NCBI GenBank assembly: GCA_964448405.1
Contig: CAYUVW010000019.1
Location: 1-33,041 of the forward strand
Reading direction: 5' to 3'
Source of the DNA: DAORHV01 sp964448405
Lineage (GTDB): Bacteria; Patescibacteriota; Gracilibacteria; Peribacterales; Peribacteraceae
Length of the DNA stretch: 33,041 nt
Both the position numbers and the translations under genes were made by a program. The notes under the pieces were generated by a model, which was not told the origin of the DNA, searched no databases, and saw only the letters and a list, made by a program, of their open reading frames with translations. How positions within the stretch are numbered: position 1 is the stretch's first letter; each line of letters starts with the position of its first letter. Positions 13,907 to 21,085 of this stretch are shown in pieces.

Positions 13907-15358
13907 CTACAATGCTCCCAAATCCAGCTCCTCGTTGGTGTGCACCTGGTTCACAAATTCCTGGTCGTGGCTGATGAGAATCATGCCGCCTTCGTATTCA
14001 TTCAATGCCTGGGCGATGACCGGGATGTGGCGGAAGTTAATGTGGTTGGTCGGCTCATCCAAAATGAGCAAACTCGGCTTCTGCAGCATGAAGCGCGCAA
14101 AGCACAGCAGTCCCTTCTGGCCTTCGGACAACGACCCGGCCTTGTTCTGCACCTTATCGCCGGGCAACAGGAAGCGTGCGGCGGTGGCGAAGATTTCCTG
14201 GTGGCTGGGCTTCTCCATGGCCGATTCCAAAATCTGGTACACGGTCTGGTCCATGGGCAGTCCCGAGAAATCCTGGCGGTAATAGCCCAGGTTCAAGTCG
14301 GGGCCGAGCACGGCGCCCTTTTCTTTGCCGGAGGCGATCAGCTCAAGCAACGTGGTCTTGCCGATGCCGTTGGGACCCGTAATGCGCAAGCGCGTGTGAC
14401 GTCGCACGATGAGCTCCTTCTTTTTCTTCACCGGCTTGTGATCTTTCATGACCGTGACAGAGCTGATGGTGACCAGCGGCAACGAGTAATCCTCGGCTTC
14501 GATGGTGAACGGCGGAATGGTCTTGTCTTCTTTGCGCACGTCGACCATGTTCTCCTCGGCTTCTTCTACGCCCGAACGCATTTTGCTGGCCAATTTGCGC
14601 ATCTTGCCTCCTTTGTGGGAGAAGAAGTTGATCTTATCCTTCTGATCCTGGATTTTGCGTTCCATTTGAGCGTTCTGACGATTCTCACGCTCAATCTGCG
14701 CGGCGATTTGCTCCACCACGTCGAAGTAGTCGCCCACGAACTGCTCCACGCTCTGGCGGAACGCGTCGAGGTACAACACACCCTGCGTGAAGCTGTTCAA
14801 GAATGCGGCGTCGTGGGAGATGACGATGCACGTCTTCTCGTACATGACCAGGAACGCGGTGAGATGGTTAATGCCATCGGCATCCAGGTTGTTGGTCGGC
14901 TCGTCCAACAGCAGAATGTCCGGTTCCTGAATGAGTGCGTACGCCAACAGGAGACGAGCTTTCTGACCGCCGGAGAAATCTTTGATCTTCTTGTCCAGGT
15001 CGGCCTTCAGGTTCACTGCGTCCAGCACCTTAGCGATGTGCCGCTCGATGTCGTACTTCTTTTCGTCGAATGCCCCCTCGAAGAACTCACGTACCGTCTT
15101 CGGCAAATCCGCGTGCGGAATCACCTGCTTGGCGATACCAATGGTCGTCCCCTTCTTTAAATGAATTTCGCCCGACTTCGGCTTCTCCTCCTTCATAAGC
15201 AGCTTGAAGATCGTACTCTTGCCGGCACCGTTCTGACCCATGATGGTCAACTTGGCGTTCTCGCGGACCGAGAAGCTAACGTCTTTCAGAATCGGCTTCA
15301 GGACGTCGTAATAGAACGACACTTCGGAGAACCGGAGGATGACTTCACCTTGATCCAT
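13907..15358 (-). CDS. ABC-F family ATPase
   Basis: 483 residues from ATG 15358, with two ABC domains and no membrane segments. Domain 1 has Walker A GQNGAGKST (41-49), signature FSGGQ and Walker B LLLDEPTNNLD. Domain 2 has Walker A GPNGIGKTT (about 327-335), a degenerate signature SLSEGQ and LILDEPTNH. The linker between them is a long charged helical hairpin (about 190-260) as in translation-factor ABC-Fs. Such proteins bind the ribosomal E site and rescue or regulate translation. The second signature (SEGQ instead of SGGE) is unusual. A longer N-terminus to 15469 is possible but not family-like. Confidence 0.92.
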   Translation of the reverse strand: MDQGEVILRFSEVSFYYDVLKPILKDVSFSVRENAKLTIMGQNGAGKSTIFKLLMKEEKPKSGEIHLKKGTTIGIAKQVIPHADLPKTVREFFEGAFDEKKYDIERHIAKVLDAVNLKADLDKKIKDFSGGQKARLLLAYALIQEPDILLLDEPTNNLDADGINHLTAFLVMYEKTCIVISHDAAFLNSFTQGVLYLDAFRQSVEQFVGDYFDVVEQIAAQIERENRQNAQMERKIQDQKDKINFFSHKGGKMRKLASKMRSGVEEAEENMVDVRKEDKTIPPFTIEAEDYSLPLVTISSVTVMKDHKPVKKKKELIVRRHTRLRITGPNGIGKTTLLELIASGKEKGAVLGPDLNLGYYRQDFSGLPMDQTVYQILESAMEKPSHQEIFATAARFLLPGDKVQNKAGSLSEGQKGLLCFARFMLQKPSLLILDEPTNHINFRHIPVIAQALNEYEGGMILISHDQEFVNQVHTNEELDLGAL

Positions 15359-15456
15359 AAGAGGAGAGAATGGGCGGAAGGACTCCGCGAGGCGGCATGA
15401 TAGAGAAAAATCGAACGGAACGAAAGTGTCCGATGGCGCCACACCTGCGTCGAAAC

Positions 15457-15465
15457 TGGTATGCT
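15457..15465 (+). promoter_or_regulatory. Extended -10 promoter of the FAM173-like gene (leaderless)
   Basis: TG-G-TATGCT (15457-15465), 6 bases before ATG 15472. Confidence 0.6.
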
Positions 15466-15471
15466 GCACTC

Positions 15472-16023
15472 ATGTTCGAAGCCATTTTTCTACTCGCGCC
15501 TATTCCCATCATGCTGTGGTACGGCAATGGATCTGTCGGACAATGGGTTGCCATCGTATCGTTGCTCATTTGTCTGCCGGGAATTTTGGTCATGCGTGGC
15601 GGAGCGCCATTCGTGGCCACGCCGAAGAAAATCATGGACGGCATGTTGCGCCTGGCGAAGATCAAGCCCGGCGAAACCGTGTACGACGCGGGTTGCGGCG
15701 ACGGCCGCATGGTATTCGCTGCGGCGGCAGCCGGAGCCAAAGGCATCGGCTTCGAGATGTCGTTACCAACCTTCGTCTACGCCAAGGTGCGCTCGCTCTT
15801 CCGCAAGAACTCCAGCATTCGTTTTCAAAACCTTTGGAAACAAGACTACCGCGATGCCGACGTGATCTTCTGCTATTTGTTAACCGATACAATGCAGAAA
15901 TTCCAACGCACGATCTGGCCGACGCTGCGACCGGGAACGAGGGTGGTGTCGCATGCGTTCAAATTCAAAGACTTGCCCCCAGATGGCGAAGACACCGGTG
16001 CGATTTTGTACATCAAAAAATAA
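15472..16023 (+). CDS. Membrane-anchored FAM173-like lysine methyltransferase
   Basis: 183 residues from ATG 15472. Two hydrophobic N-terminal segments (about 1-17 and 23-42) lead to ATPKKIMDGML and the SAM-binding motif VYDAGCGDGR (70-79), with an acidic ribose-binding residue in GIGFEM (Glu95). The membrane hairpin plus T-P-x-K-x-x-x-x-M-L before motif I matches the FAM173/ATPSCKMT layout; the eukaryotic members methylate a lysine of the ATP synthase c subunit. Whether the bacterial protein shares that target is inference. The longer frame to 15370 would overlap the ABC-F gene start and is rejected. A DUF1232 gene follows directly. Confidence 0.75.
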   Translation: MFEAIFLLAPIPIMLWYGNGSVGQWVAIVSLLICLPGILVMRGGAPFVATPKKIMDGMLRLAKIKPGETVYDAGCGDGRMVFAAAAAGAKGIGFEMSLPTFVYAKVRSLFRKNSSIRFQNLWKQDYRDADVIFCYLLTDTMQKFQRTIWPTLRPGTRVVSHAFKFKDLPPDGEDTGAILYIKK

Positions 16024-16029
16024 GTGAAG

Positions 16030-16296
16030 ATGGCAAAAAAACCGCTCCCATTGCTTCGGTTCTGGAATGCCCTACGGATATGCTTCAGGGCCACGATGCA
16101 CCCCAATACGCCCTTGCCAGCCAAGCTCCTGCTGATTGGGGCAATGGCATACGTCGTCATCCCATTCGACATCGTGCCGGATGTTCTGCCGCTGCTCGGG
16201 CAAGCAGATGACATTCTTGCGCTCATCATTGCGGGTATGACGTTTCTCCGTATGACACACGCTGTGCGCGAAAAACTGCGCACTCCGCAAAAATAG
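16030..16296 (+). CDS. DUF1232 (YkvA-like) membrane protein
   Basis: 88 residues. Residues about 27-60 (LPAKLLLIGAMAYVVIPFDI, then VPDVLPLLGQADD) are the DUF1232 core, with its conserved P-x-D-x-x-P-D-x-x-P and G-x-x-D-D. A membrane hairpin is likely; function is unknown. An in-frame GTG at 16024 directly abuts the TAA of the methyltransferase gene; ATG 16030 is equally possible. Either way the gene is translationally adjacent and co-transcribed with it. Confidence 0.88.
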   Translation: MAKKPLPLLRFWNALRICFRATMHPNTPLPAKLLLIGAMAYVVIPFDIVPDVLPLLGQADDILALIIAGMTFLRMTHAVREKLRTPQK

Positions 16297-16321
16297 ACAA
16301 AAATATAATTTATTGTAAAAT
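16294..16321 (+). promoter_or_regulatory. Promoter of the Trm11-like gene (leaderless GTG)
   Basis: TAGACA (16294-16299), 16-base spacer, TAAAAT (16316-16321, directly preceded by TG), then 6 bases to GTG 16328. Confidence 0.65.
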
Positions 16322-16327
16322 ACGGCA

Positions 16328-17083
16328 GTGAAGAAGTTCGATGCCTGCACCTGCCTTATCCCGGGGAAAATCCTGGAATCCTTACCCGGAAAACCGTCGT
16401 TGTATCCTCGTATCGCCGACGAAGCCTATTTAAGAGGAGCCAAATACAACCCCGTTTCGGAGGGCCATGTGTTGTACGATCCATTCTGTGGCATTGGAGG
16501 AGCGTTGATCAGCCCCAGCATCATCCGACGCTCCAATATCTCGCAGATCTTCGGCTCCGATACGGACGCCGATGCGTTGGCAGTCGCACGACGGAACTTT
16601 TCACTCACGGATTTGGCAAGCTACGACACTGTAACTGATGGTAGAACCAAAGCGCCAAATGAGAAAGAGGTGGACCCTGCACTCCTCACTCAATTCCGCG
16701 AGATGCTGCTGCACTATGGCTGCGGCAGCCCGGTGCCTTTGCGACTGTTCCAGCACGCCATGCCGCTGCCGGTACCATCGGAAATTATCCCCGCGGAGAG
16801 CGTCAGCATGGTGATTACAGATCCCCCATACGGCCAAATGACCTCGTTCATACAGGGCGAAAACGGCCAAACCGCACAACCCGATGCACTCTTTGAACAA
16901 TATGTGAAATCACTACGCGCAATCCGACCGTTGCTACGCAGTAAAGCAACGGTCACCGTTATTTGCGACAGACGACAGAAGCTTGAAGGGTTGTTGGCAG
17001 GCATTCCGGAATACGACTATCGCGAAGCAAAGAAAAGCAAAGGACAGAACTTCCGACATTTTCATACCCTGCAGGCCACATAG
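16328..17083 (+). CDS. Trm11/TRM-G10-like tRNA (guanine-N2) methyltransferase domain protein
   Basis: 251 residues beginning at GTG 16328. Motif I is DPFCGIGG (51-58), followed by GSDTDADALAVARRN (SAM ribose binding) and a catalytic TDPPYGQ (164-170). This is the D-P-F-C-G-x-G and D-P-P-Y combination of the UPF0020/Trm11 Rossmann methyltransferases that modify tRNA guanine-10 on N2. No THUMP domain is present at the N-terminus, so substrate recognition differs from Trm11, or a different RNA is modified. The stop abuts the stop of the convergent gene with no spare base (17083/17084). Confidence 0.8.
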   Translation: MKKFDACTCLIPGKILESLPGKPSLYPRIADEAYLRGAKYNPVSEGHVLYDPFCGIGGALISPSIIRRSNISQIFGSDTDADALAVARRNFSLTDLASYDTVTDGRTKAPNEKEVDPALLTQFREMLLHYGCGSPVPLRLFQHAMPLPVPSEIIPAESVSMVITDPPYGQMTSFIQGENGQTAQPDALFEQYVKSLRAIRPLLRSKATVTVICDRRQKLEGLLAGIPEYDYREAKKSKGQNFRHFHTLQAT

Positions 17084-17344
17084 TCACTTGCCTCCCCAGC
17101 GCCAACGAGCAGGCTCACCTGTTTTGACGCAAATCCACAATAAAAGCACTGTAAGCACCGCTGAATACCCGACGTAGAACAGGGCAAATGTCATTTCCGA
17201 TGCGCGACTCTGTGCTTCGAAAGCCGGTATGCCCATGGGCACCAAAAGTAACACAAGAAATCCAAGGAGAATGCTCCACCCTTGCCAGGTAACCGGGTAC
17301 CAACCATAGCCGTACCGCTTTGCGGCGAACCAAACGTGTTTCAT
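17084..17344 (-). CDS. Small two-helix membrane protein, unknown
   Basis: 86 residues from ATG 17344. An aromatic N-terminus (AAKRYGYGWYPVTWQGW) is followed by membrane helices at about 25-42 and 53-73 and a basic Trp-rich tail. The Gly-Tyr-Gly-Trp-Tyr-Pro-x-Thr-Trp-Gln-Gly-Trp segment recurs in many small bacterial membrane proteins that I cannot name precisely. Function unknown. Confidence 0.7.
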   Translation of the reverse strand: MKHVWFAAKRYGYGWYPVTWQGWSILLGFLVLLLVPMGIPAFEAQSRASEMTFALFYVGYSAVLTVLLLWICVKTGEPARWRWGGK

Positions 17345-17354
17345 GTGCAACAAC

Positions 17355-17360
17355 AGCATA
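17355..17360 (-). promoter_or_regulatory. -10 box of the 17344 gene
   Basis: TATGCT on the minus strand, 10 bases before ATG 17344, giving a leader of only a few bases. Confidence 0.4.
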
Positions 17361-17415
17361 CTCGCAAATCATCCGTCGATACCCAAGAAAGTCCCACAAA
17401 AAAATACCATGTAAA

Positions 17416-17433
17416 GTTGTTATTTTTTACAAC
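17416..17433. repeat. Small A+T-rich inverted repeat in divergent region
   Basis: GTTGT (17416-17420) and ACAAC (17429-17433) flank an A+T core. The surrounding 17390-17465 is far richer in A+T than the window average; it could be a protein-binding site, but the arms are short. Confidence 0.25.
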
Positions 17434-17485
17434 AGTAAAAATTTTTGAACACAAAGAACCTCAGCATTATGGCAAAAACAGCACG

Positions 17486-17513
17486 TTGGAGTTCCCTACA
17501 GCGAATGTACACT
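17486..17513 (+). promoter_or_regulatory. Possible promoter of the dehydrogenase gene
   Basis: TTGGAG (17486-17491), 16-base spacer, TACACT (17508-17513), about 30 bases of leader to ATG 17551. Confidence 0.4.
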
Positions 17514-17550
17514 CAGCGCTCGGCGCTTGCGCATCGGCCGTCAAAAACCT

Positions 17551-18879
17551 ATGAAGGGTCATCATTCTTTTCAAGAACGTATGTTCCTCGAAAATTTTCG
17601 AACGATCGTCGGCGTCACCGGAGCCATGTTGCGCCTCACGCACGGTGAGCAGCTGGTCTTCCAACGCGCCGAGGCCGTGCACCGAACGCATGTGCGTCTG
17701 GAGCGCGACGATGGAACCGTGCAAACCTGCGAAGCGTTCCGAGCACAGTTCAACAACGCACGAGGACCGTACAAGGGCGGCATCCGTTTTCACGCCTCGG
17801 CATCCGAAGAAGAGGTCGTTGCACTCGCGGCACTGATGGCGATCAAAACCGCGGTGGTGGACATCCCGTTCGGTGGCGCCAAGGGTGCGATCCGCTGCAA
17901 ACCCGAGTCACTCAGCGCAGACGAACGTCAGCGATTGTCACGCGAATACATGCGCGCGTTCGTACAACACCTGGGGCCGTTGAAAGATTGTGCCGCACCC
18001 GATGTGAATACGAATGCCGAAGTCATGGGCTGGATGCGCGATGAATACGAGCGCATTACGGGGCAGTTCACACCGGCATGCATTACCGGAAAGCCGCTGT
18101 CGCTCGGCGGCATCGTGGGACGTGATACGGCCACGGCCAGAGGAGGTTTTCTTATCCTGGAGGAACTGTTGTCGTCACTCAAGCGTCCGAGGAAGAGCAT
18201 TCGAGTCGCAATCCAGGGCTTCGGCAACGTGGGCGGCAACATGGCCACCATGCTGCACGCGGCGGGATACACTGTCGTCGGAATCACCGACGTGCACGGC
18301 GGTTGGTACGCGCCGTACGGATTGGACCCCGGCAAACTTCGCGAGCTGCGCATGCGGACCGGCAACATCACCACGGTGGATGTGGAGTCTCACTCCTGGG
18401 CGCAGAAAGCCAAGGCGATTACCAACGCCGAATTACTGGCGCTCCCCTGCGACGTACTGATCCCGGCGGCCATAGAAAGCGTTATTACCGAACGCAATGC
18501 CGACCAAGTCACGGCACCGTATGTTCTGGAGCTGGCCAACGGCCCGGTGACCACCGACGCCGACAGATCGCTGGAGGATCGTGGCATACAGGTGATTCCG
18601 GACATCCTCGCAAACGCCGGCGGCGTGACGGTCAGTTACTTCGAGTGGCTGCAAGGCATGTCGGGACACCGTTGGGATGAACAAAGCGTCGACAACCAGC
18701 TGAAGAACATCATGTTGCATGCTTGGCAGGCGGTCTCCCGTCGCTCGCAAACGCAGAGCATGTCTTTGCGTACCAGCGCGTTCGCCATCGGCATGGAGCG
18801 GATTTTGTCTGCCATGGAAGCTCGTGGGCGCAGCGCAATACAGAGCAGTGGTCGGCGCGAACCGATCCTGGCTGCATAA
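17551..18879 (+). CDS. gdhA: Glu/Leu/Phe/Val-type amino acid dehydrogenase
   Basis: 442 residues from ATG 17551. The dimerisation/catalytic domain has GPYKGGIRFH (substrate-binding lysine near 75), AIKTAVVDIPFGGAKGAI (catalytic lysine near 99) and GPLKDCAAPDVNTNAE (conserved aspartate). The dinucleotide fold has QGFGNVGGNMA. The C-terminal IPDILANAGGVTVSYFEWLQ is standard for glutamate dehydrogenases. It interconverts glutamate and 2-oxoglutarate plus ammonia. Glutamate is the most likely substrate, but Leu/Val cannot be excluded. The frame has no ATG upstream of 17551; a TTG at 17527 would add eight residues, and ATG 17581 is a shorter alternative. Confidence 0.92.
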   Translation: MKGHHSFQERMFLENFRTIVGVTGAMLRLTHGEQLVFQRAEAVHRTHVRLERDDGTVQTCEAFRAQFNNARGPYKGGIRFHASASEEEVVALAALMAIKTAVVDIPFGGAKGAIRCKPESLSADERQRLSREYMRAFVQHLGPLKDCAAPDVNTNAEVMGWMRDEYERITGQFTPACITGKPLSLGGIVGRDTATARGGFLILEELLSSLKRPRKSIRVAIQGFGNVGGNMATMLHAAGYTVVGITDVHGGWYAPYGLDPGKLRELRMRTGNITTVDVESHSWAQKAKAITNAELLALPCDVLIPAAIESVITERNADQVTAPYVLELANGPVTTDADRSLEDRGIQVIPDILANAGGVTVSYFEWLQGMSGHRWDEQSVDNQLKNIMLHAWQAVSRRSQTQSMSLRTSAFAIGMERILSAMEARGRSAIQSSGRREPILAA

Positions 18880-18892
18880 GTTTGGAATCCGT

Positions 18893-19579
18893 TTAAAACG
18901 AGCACCCAAATCGCCGCAAGTTTCGGTTTTGCACCGCATGCAACACGCCATGCAGCCATGTACGCGGGTTCTTTCGCGGCAACACGTACAACGAGAGATC
19001 GAACATTTTCAGGCGCATGCCATCATGTGGTGTTTGCACCACCCCCAAGTTCGCGATGTACGCCTCGTCGCGCAGAACACGCTTGCTGTCCCACCCCATG
19101 AAGTCGAACCACAGCCCCGTATCGTTCATCAACTTGCGATTCTCGCGCAAAACCTCGTGCAATTGCGGCTCCAGCTCCGCATGCTGCTTGTAGAGATCCA
19201 GCGTGAGCACCTTCATGCTCAAGCGCTCTTGGATCATGTAGAAATTCTTGCCACGCTTCAGATCGGCGACAAGTTCAGTAAAAACGACCCGGTCCTTAAA
19301 ATACTGCAAGCAAAGACCGACGTGCTCAGATATCTCCCGTGCCGATTGCGTAAAGGTTGGACTGACTGCCATGGAGAAAAAATCGGAGCGCGTACGGGCG
19401 CGCGGATACTTAATGACCATGGGGGAAACTGCACCCTGCATTTCGTACGCGCGCACCACGTTCTGTGCACCCATGCCGACCAAACCGCCCATGGATGACA
19501 GATGCACTTCCGGAAAGTACGTCTGGAAATACTGCCGTTCGCTGAACGTAAGGTGCTTCACGGAGGAATCGTAACGCAT
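18893..19579 (-). CDS. Tandem paralogue A: unknown family, possibly kinase-like
   Basis: 228 residues from ATG 19579. It aligns end to end with the protein encoded immediately upstream (19606-20298). Shared features: LVGMGAQNVVRAY (35-45, Gly-rich loop), MVIKYPR (Lys57), AVSPTFT (71-77), FYMIQERLSMKVLTLDLYKQH (113-133), WFDFMGWD (157-164), IANLGVV (175-181) and RLKMFDLSL (189-197). The sequence resembles a diverged protein-kinase or aminoglycoside-phosphotransferase fold (G-loop, strand-3 Lys, hinge, late Asp-Phe/Asp-Leu), but the HRD/HxD-xxxx-N catalytic loop is not recognisable, so this is tentative. ATG 19579 is used because the frame beyond it starts with TTG. Confidence 0.8.
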   Translation of the reverse strand: MRYDSSVKHLTFSERQYFQTYFPEVHLSSMGGLVGMGAQNVVRAYEMQGAVSPMVIKYPRARTRSDFFSMAVSPTFTQSAREISEHVGLCLQYFKDRVVFTELVADLKRGKNFYMIQERLSMKVLTLDLYKQHAELEPQLHEVLRENRKLMNDTGLWFDFMGWDSKRVLRDEAYIANLGVVQTPHDGMRLKMFDLSLYVLPRKNPRTWLHGVLHAVQNRNLRRFGCSF

Positions 19580-19605
19580 CCTAAAGCGATTATCGAACAA
19601 TCTGC

Positions 19606-20298
19606 CTACGCACCCATGCCCTGTTCGGCAGTCTGCACCATCCGATGATTATTGCGCTCGTTGGACAGGTACGCTGGAGCATGCACGATTCCACGCATTG
19701 AGAATTTCGGCATATGCATGAGGGTAAGATCAAAAATCTTCAGACGCGGCTTTTGCGTGTGCTCGCTATCCGCCTCCCAAATTACGGCCACATTCGCCAT
19801 GGCGATTTGATCCATGAGCACGCGCCAAAGGTCCCAACCCTGAAAATCGAAGAACAGATGCTCGTCTGCCTGCAGCTTTTTGTTCTGCTCCAACAGTTCC
19901 TTCAGTTGGTCGAGCAACTGCGGGTGCTGCATGCAAAGATCAGGGGTGAGCATCTGCATCTCCAGGCGCTCTTGCAAGAGGCAATAGGTATTATCGCGAT
20001 GGCTTTTGACGATATGTGGAACGACGACGGAATCGCCGAAATACTCAACGCACATGTCGGTGTCGCGCTGCACTTCATCCACCGGAGTGGTGAACATGGG
20101 ACTGACAAAGTATGAAATCGGATCGGATTGCGTGTCTTTGCGGAGCAACTTCAAAACACTCTGCTTGAAACCCTCCCTCATGCCATGCAACGCATAGGCG
20201 ACTTTCTCTATACCCATGCCCAAGCGCCCCTTTACGCTTACCGGATTGATGTCCGGAAAATGCGTTTCAATATGCCGCTGCTCGAGTTCAGTGAGCAT
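19606..20298 (-). CDS. Tandem paralogue B: unknown family, possibly kinase-like
   Basis: 230 residues from ATG 20298. Equivalent motifs to paralogue A: GRLGMGIEKVAYAL (24-37), SVLKLLRK (Lys50), FVSPMFT (64-70), YCLLQERLEMQMLTPDLCMQH (105-125), FFDFQGWD (149-156), MANVAVI (167-173) and RLKIFDLTL (185-193). There is no signal peptide or membrane segment, so it is cytoplasmic. It is the promoter-proximal gene of the pair: a TTGACA promoter lies upstream, and paralogue A starts 26 bases after its stop. The duplication is old; the motifs are kept while most other positions differ. Function unknown. Confidence 0.82.
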   Translation of the reverse strand: MLTELEQRHIETHFPDINPVSVKGRLGMGIEKVAYALHGMREGFKQSVLKLLRKDTQSDPISYFVSPMFTTPVDEVQRDTDMCVEYFGDSVVVPHIVKSHRDNTYCLLQERLEMQMLTPDLCMQHPQLLDQLKELLEQNKKLQADEHLFFDFQGWDLWRVLMDQIAMANVAVIWEADSEHTQKPRLKIFDLTLMHMPKFSMRGIVHAPAYLSNERNNHRMVQTAEQGMGA

Positions 20299-20315
20299 AA
20301 AAACAGTGAAGTTCT

Positions 20316-20343
20316 ATTATTCTTATTTTTTATAAATTGTCAA
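20316..20343 (-). promoter_or_regulatory. Promoter of the tandem paralogue pair
   Basis: Perfect TTGACA (20343-20338), 16-base spacer, AATAAT (20321-20316). The same TTGACA-16-AATAAT arrangement occurs at 27788-27815. Confidence 0.7.
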
Positions 20344-20347
20344 TGCT

Positions 20348-21085
20348 CTACGAGCCCTTTTTCCTTTTGCCCATAGCCAGGTACTTCGCTCGCTGAAGAG
20401 GTGAAAACTTCTCGATGGCATAGCGCAGCATGGTGCGCGGCATGCGGTCGCCGTGCATACGCAAAAAGTGATCCAACGCGATGCTGTCGCGCTTGCCGGC
20501 CTCTCGCAGCATCCAGCCGCATGCTTTGTGCATCAGGTCGTGCCTGTGAGTCAGGAAGTGTTCGGACAGTCGGAAGATATCCTGGAAGTCACCTCTGCGG
20601 ATGAACGCCAACGTGCACACCACCGATACCCGTTCGCGCCACAGGTGTCCCGAATTCGCGAGTGTGTCGAGCACGCCGCGCGACCGATCGACCAAATATT
20701 CACCCAGAATGTGATACGCCGACGCGTCGACCAAATCCCAATTATTCACGCGATCGAGTTGAGACAAGTAGAAGTCAACAATAGCTCCTCGCTCGTCTTG
20801 CTTCGCCACATGGAACTGCTCGACCAAGATGAGCACCGCCGCCAGGCGGCACTCGTGCATGGCATCGGCGAACAACTTGGTAATTTCAGAGCGAGGCAGC
20901 ATCCGATGGCGCCTCACCACCGACCGTACATCGGGCACCGAAATGCCGAAGAACATATCGCCTTCGGCGTACTCCCCTTTTCCGGCCTTGAAGAACCGGG
21001 GGAAGAACGCGGCTTTGTCCTTGTCGGCGAGGGCGGCAAGTTCACGGCGTACGGCGGCGGCCGAATCAGCTGGGATCTTTGCCAT
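20348..21085 (-). CDS. DNA alkylation repair protein (AlkD-like HEAT-repeat family)
   Basis: 245 residues, all helical. Family markers are MFFGISVPDVRSVVRRH, NNWDLVDASAYHILGEYL, WRERVSVVCTLAFIRRGD, LMHKACGWMLREAGKRD and MPRTMLRYAIEKFSP. AlkD-type glycosylases remove N3- and N7-alkylated purines using a solenoid of HEAT-like repeats without base flipping; the Trp and Asp in NNWDLVD are the residues usually cited. The ATG lies inside the 3' end of creD (20-base overlap), so the two are translationally coupled. Confidence 0.92.
   Translation of the reverse strand: MAKIPADSAAAVRRELAALADKDKAAFFPRFFKAGKGEYAEGDMFFGISVPDVRSVVRRHRMLPRSEITKLFADAMHECRLAAVLILVEQFHVAKQDERGAIVDFYLSQLDRVNNWDLVDASAYHILGEYLVDRSRGVLDTLANSGHLWRERVSVVCTLAFIRRGDFQDIFRLSEHFLTHRHDLMHKACGWMLREAGKRDSIALDHFLRMHGDRMPRTMLRYAIEKFSPLQRAKYLAMGKRKKGS

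Noticed and set aside
13832..15160. 442-residue open frame on the plus strand opposite the ABC-F gene
   Set aside because: Rich in His/Gln/Leu repeats typical of antisense frames; the minus strand encodes intact Walker motifs.
17469..17648. Possible 59-residue gene overlapping the start of the dehydrogenase gene
   Set aside because: Basic low-complexity sequence that runs into the conserved N-terminus of the dehydrogenase in another frame; no ribosome-binding site or family.
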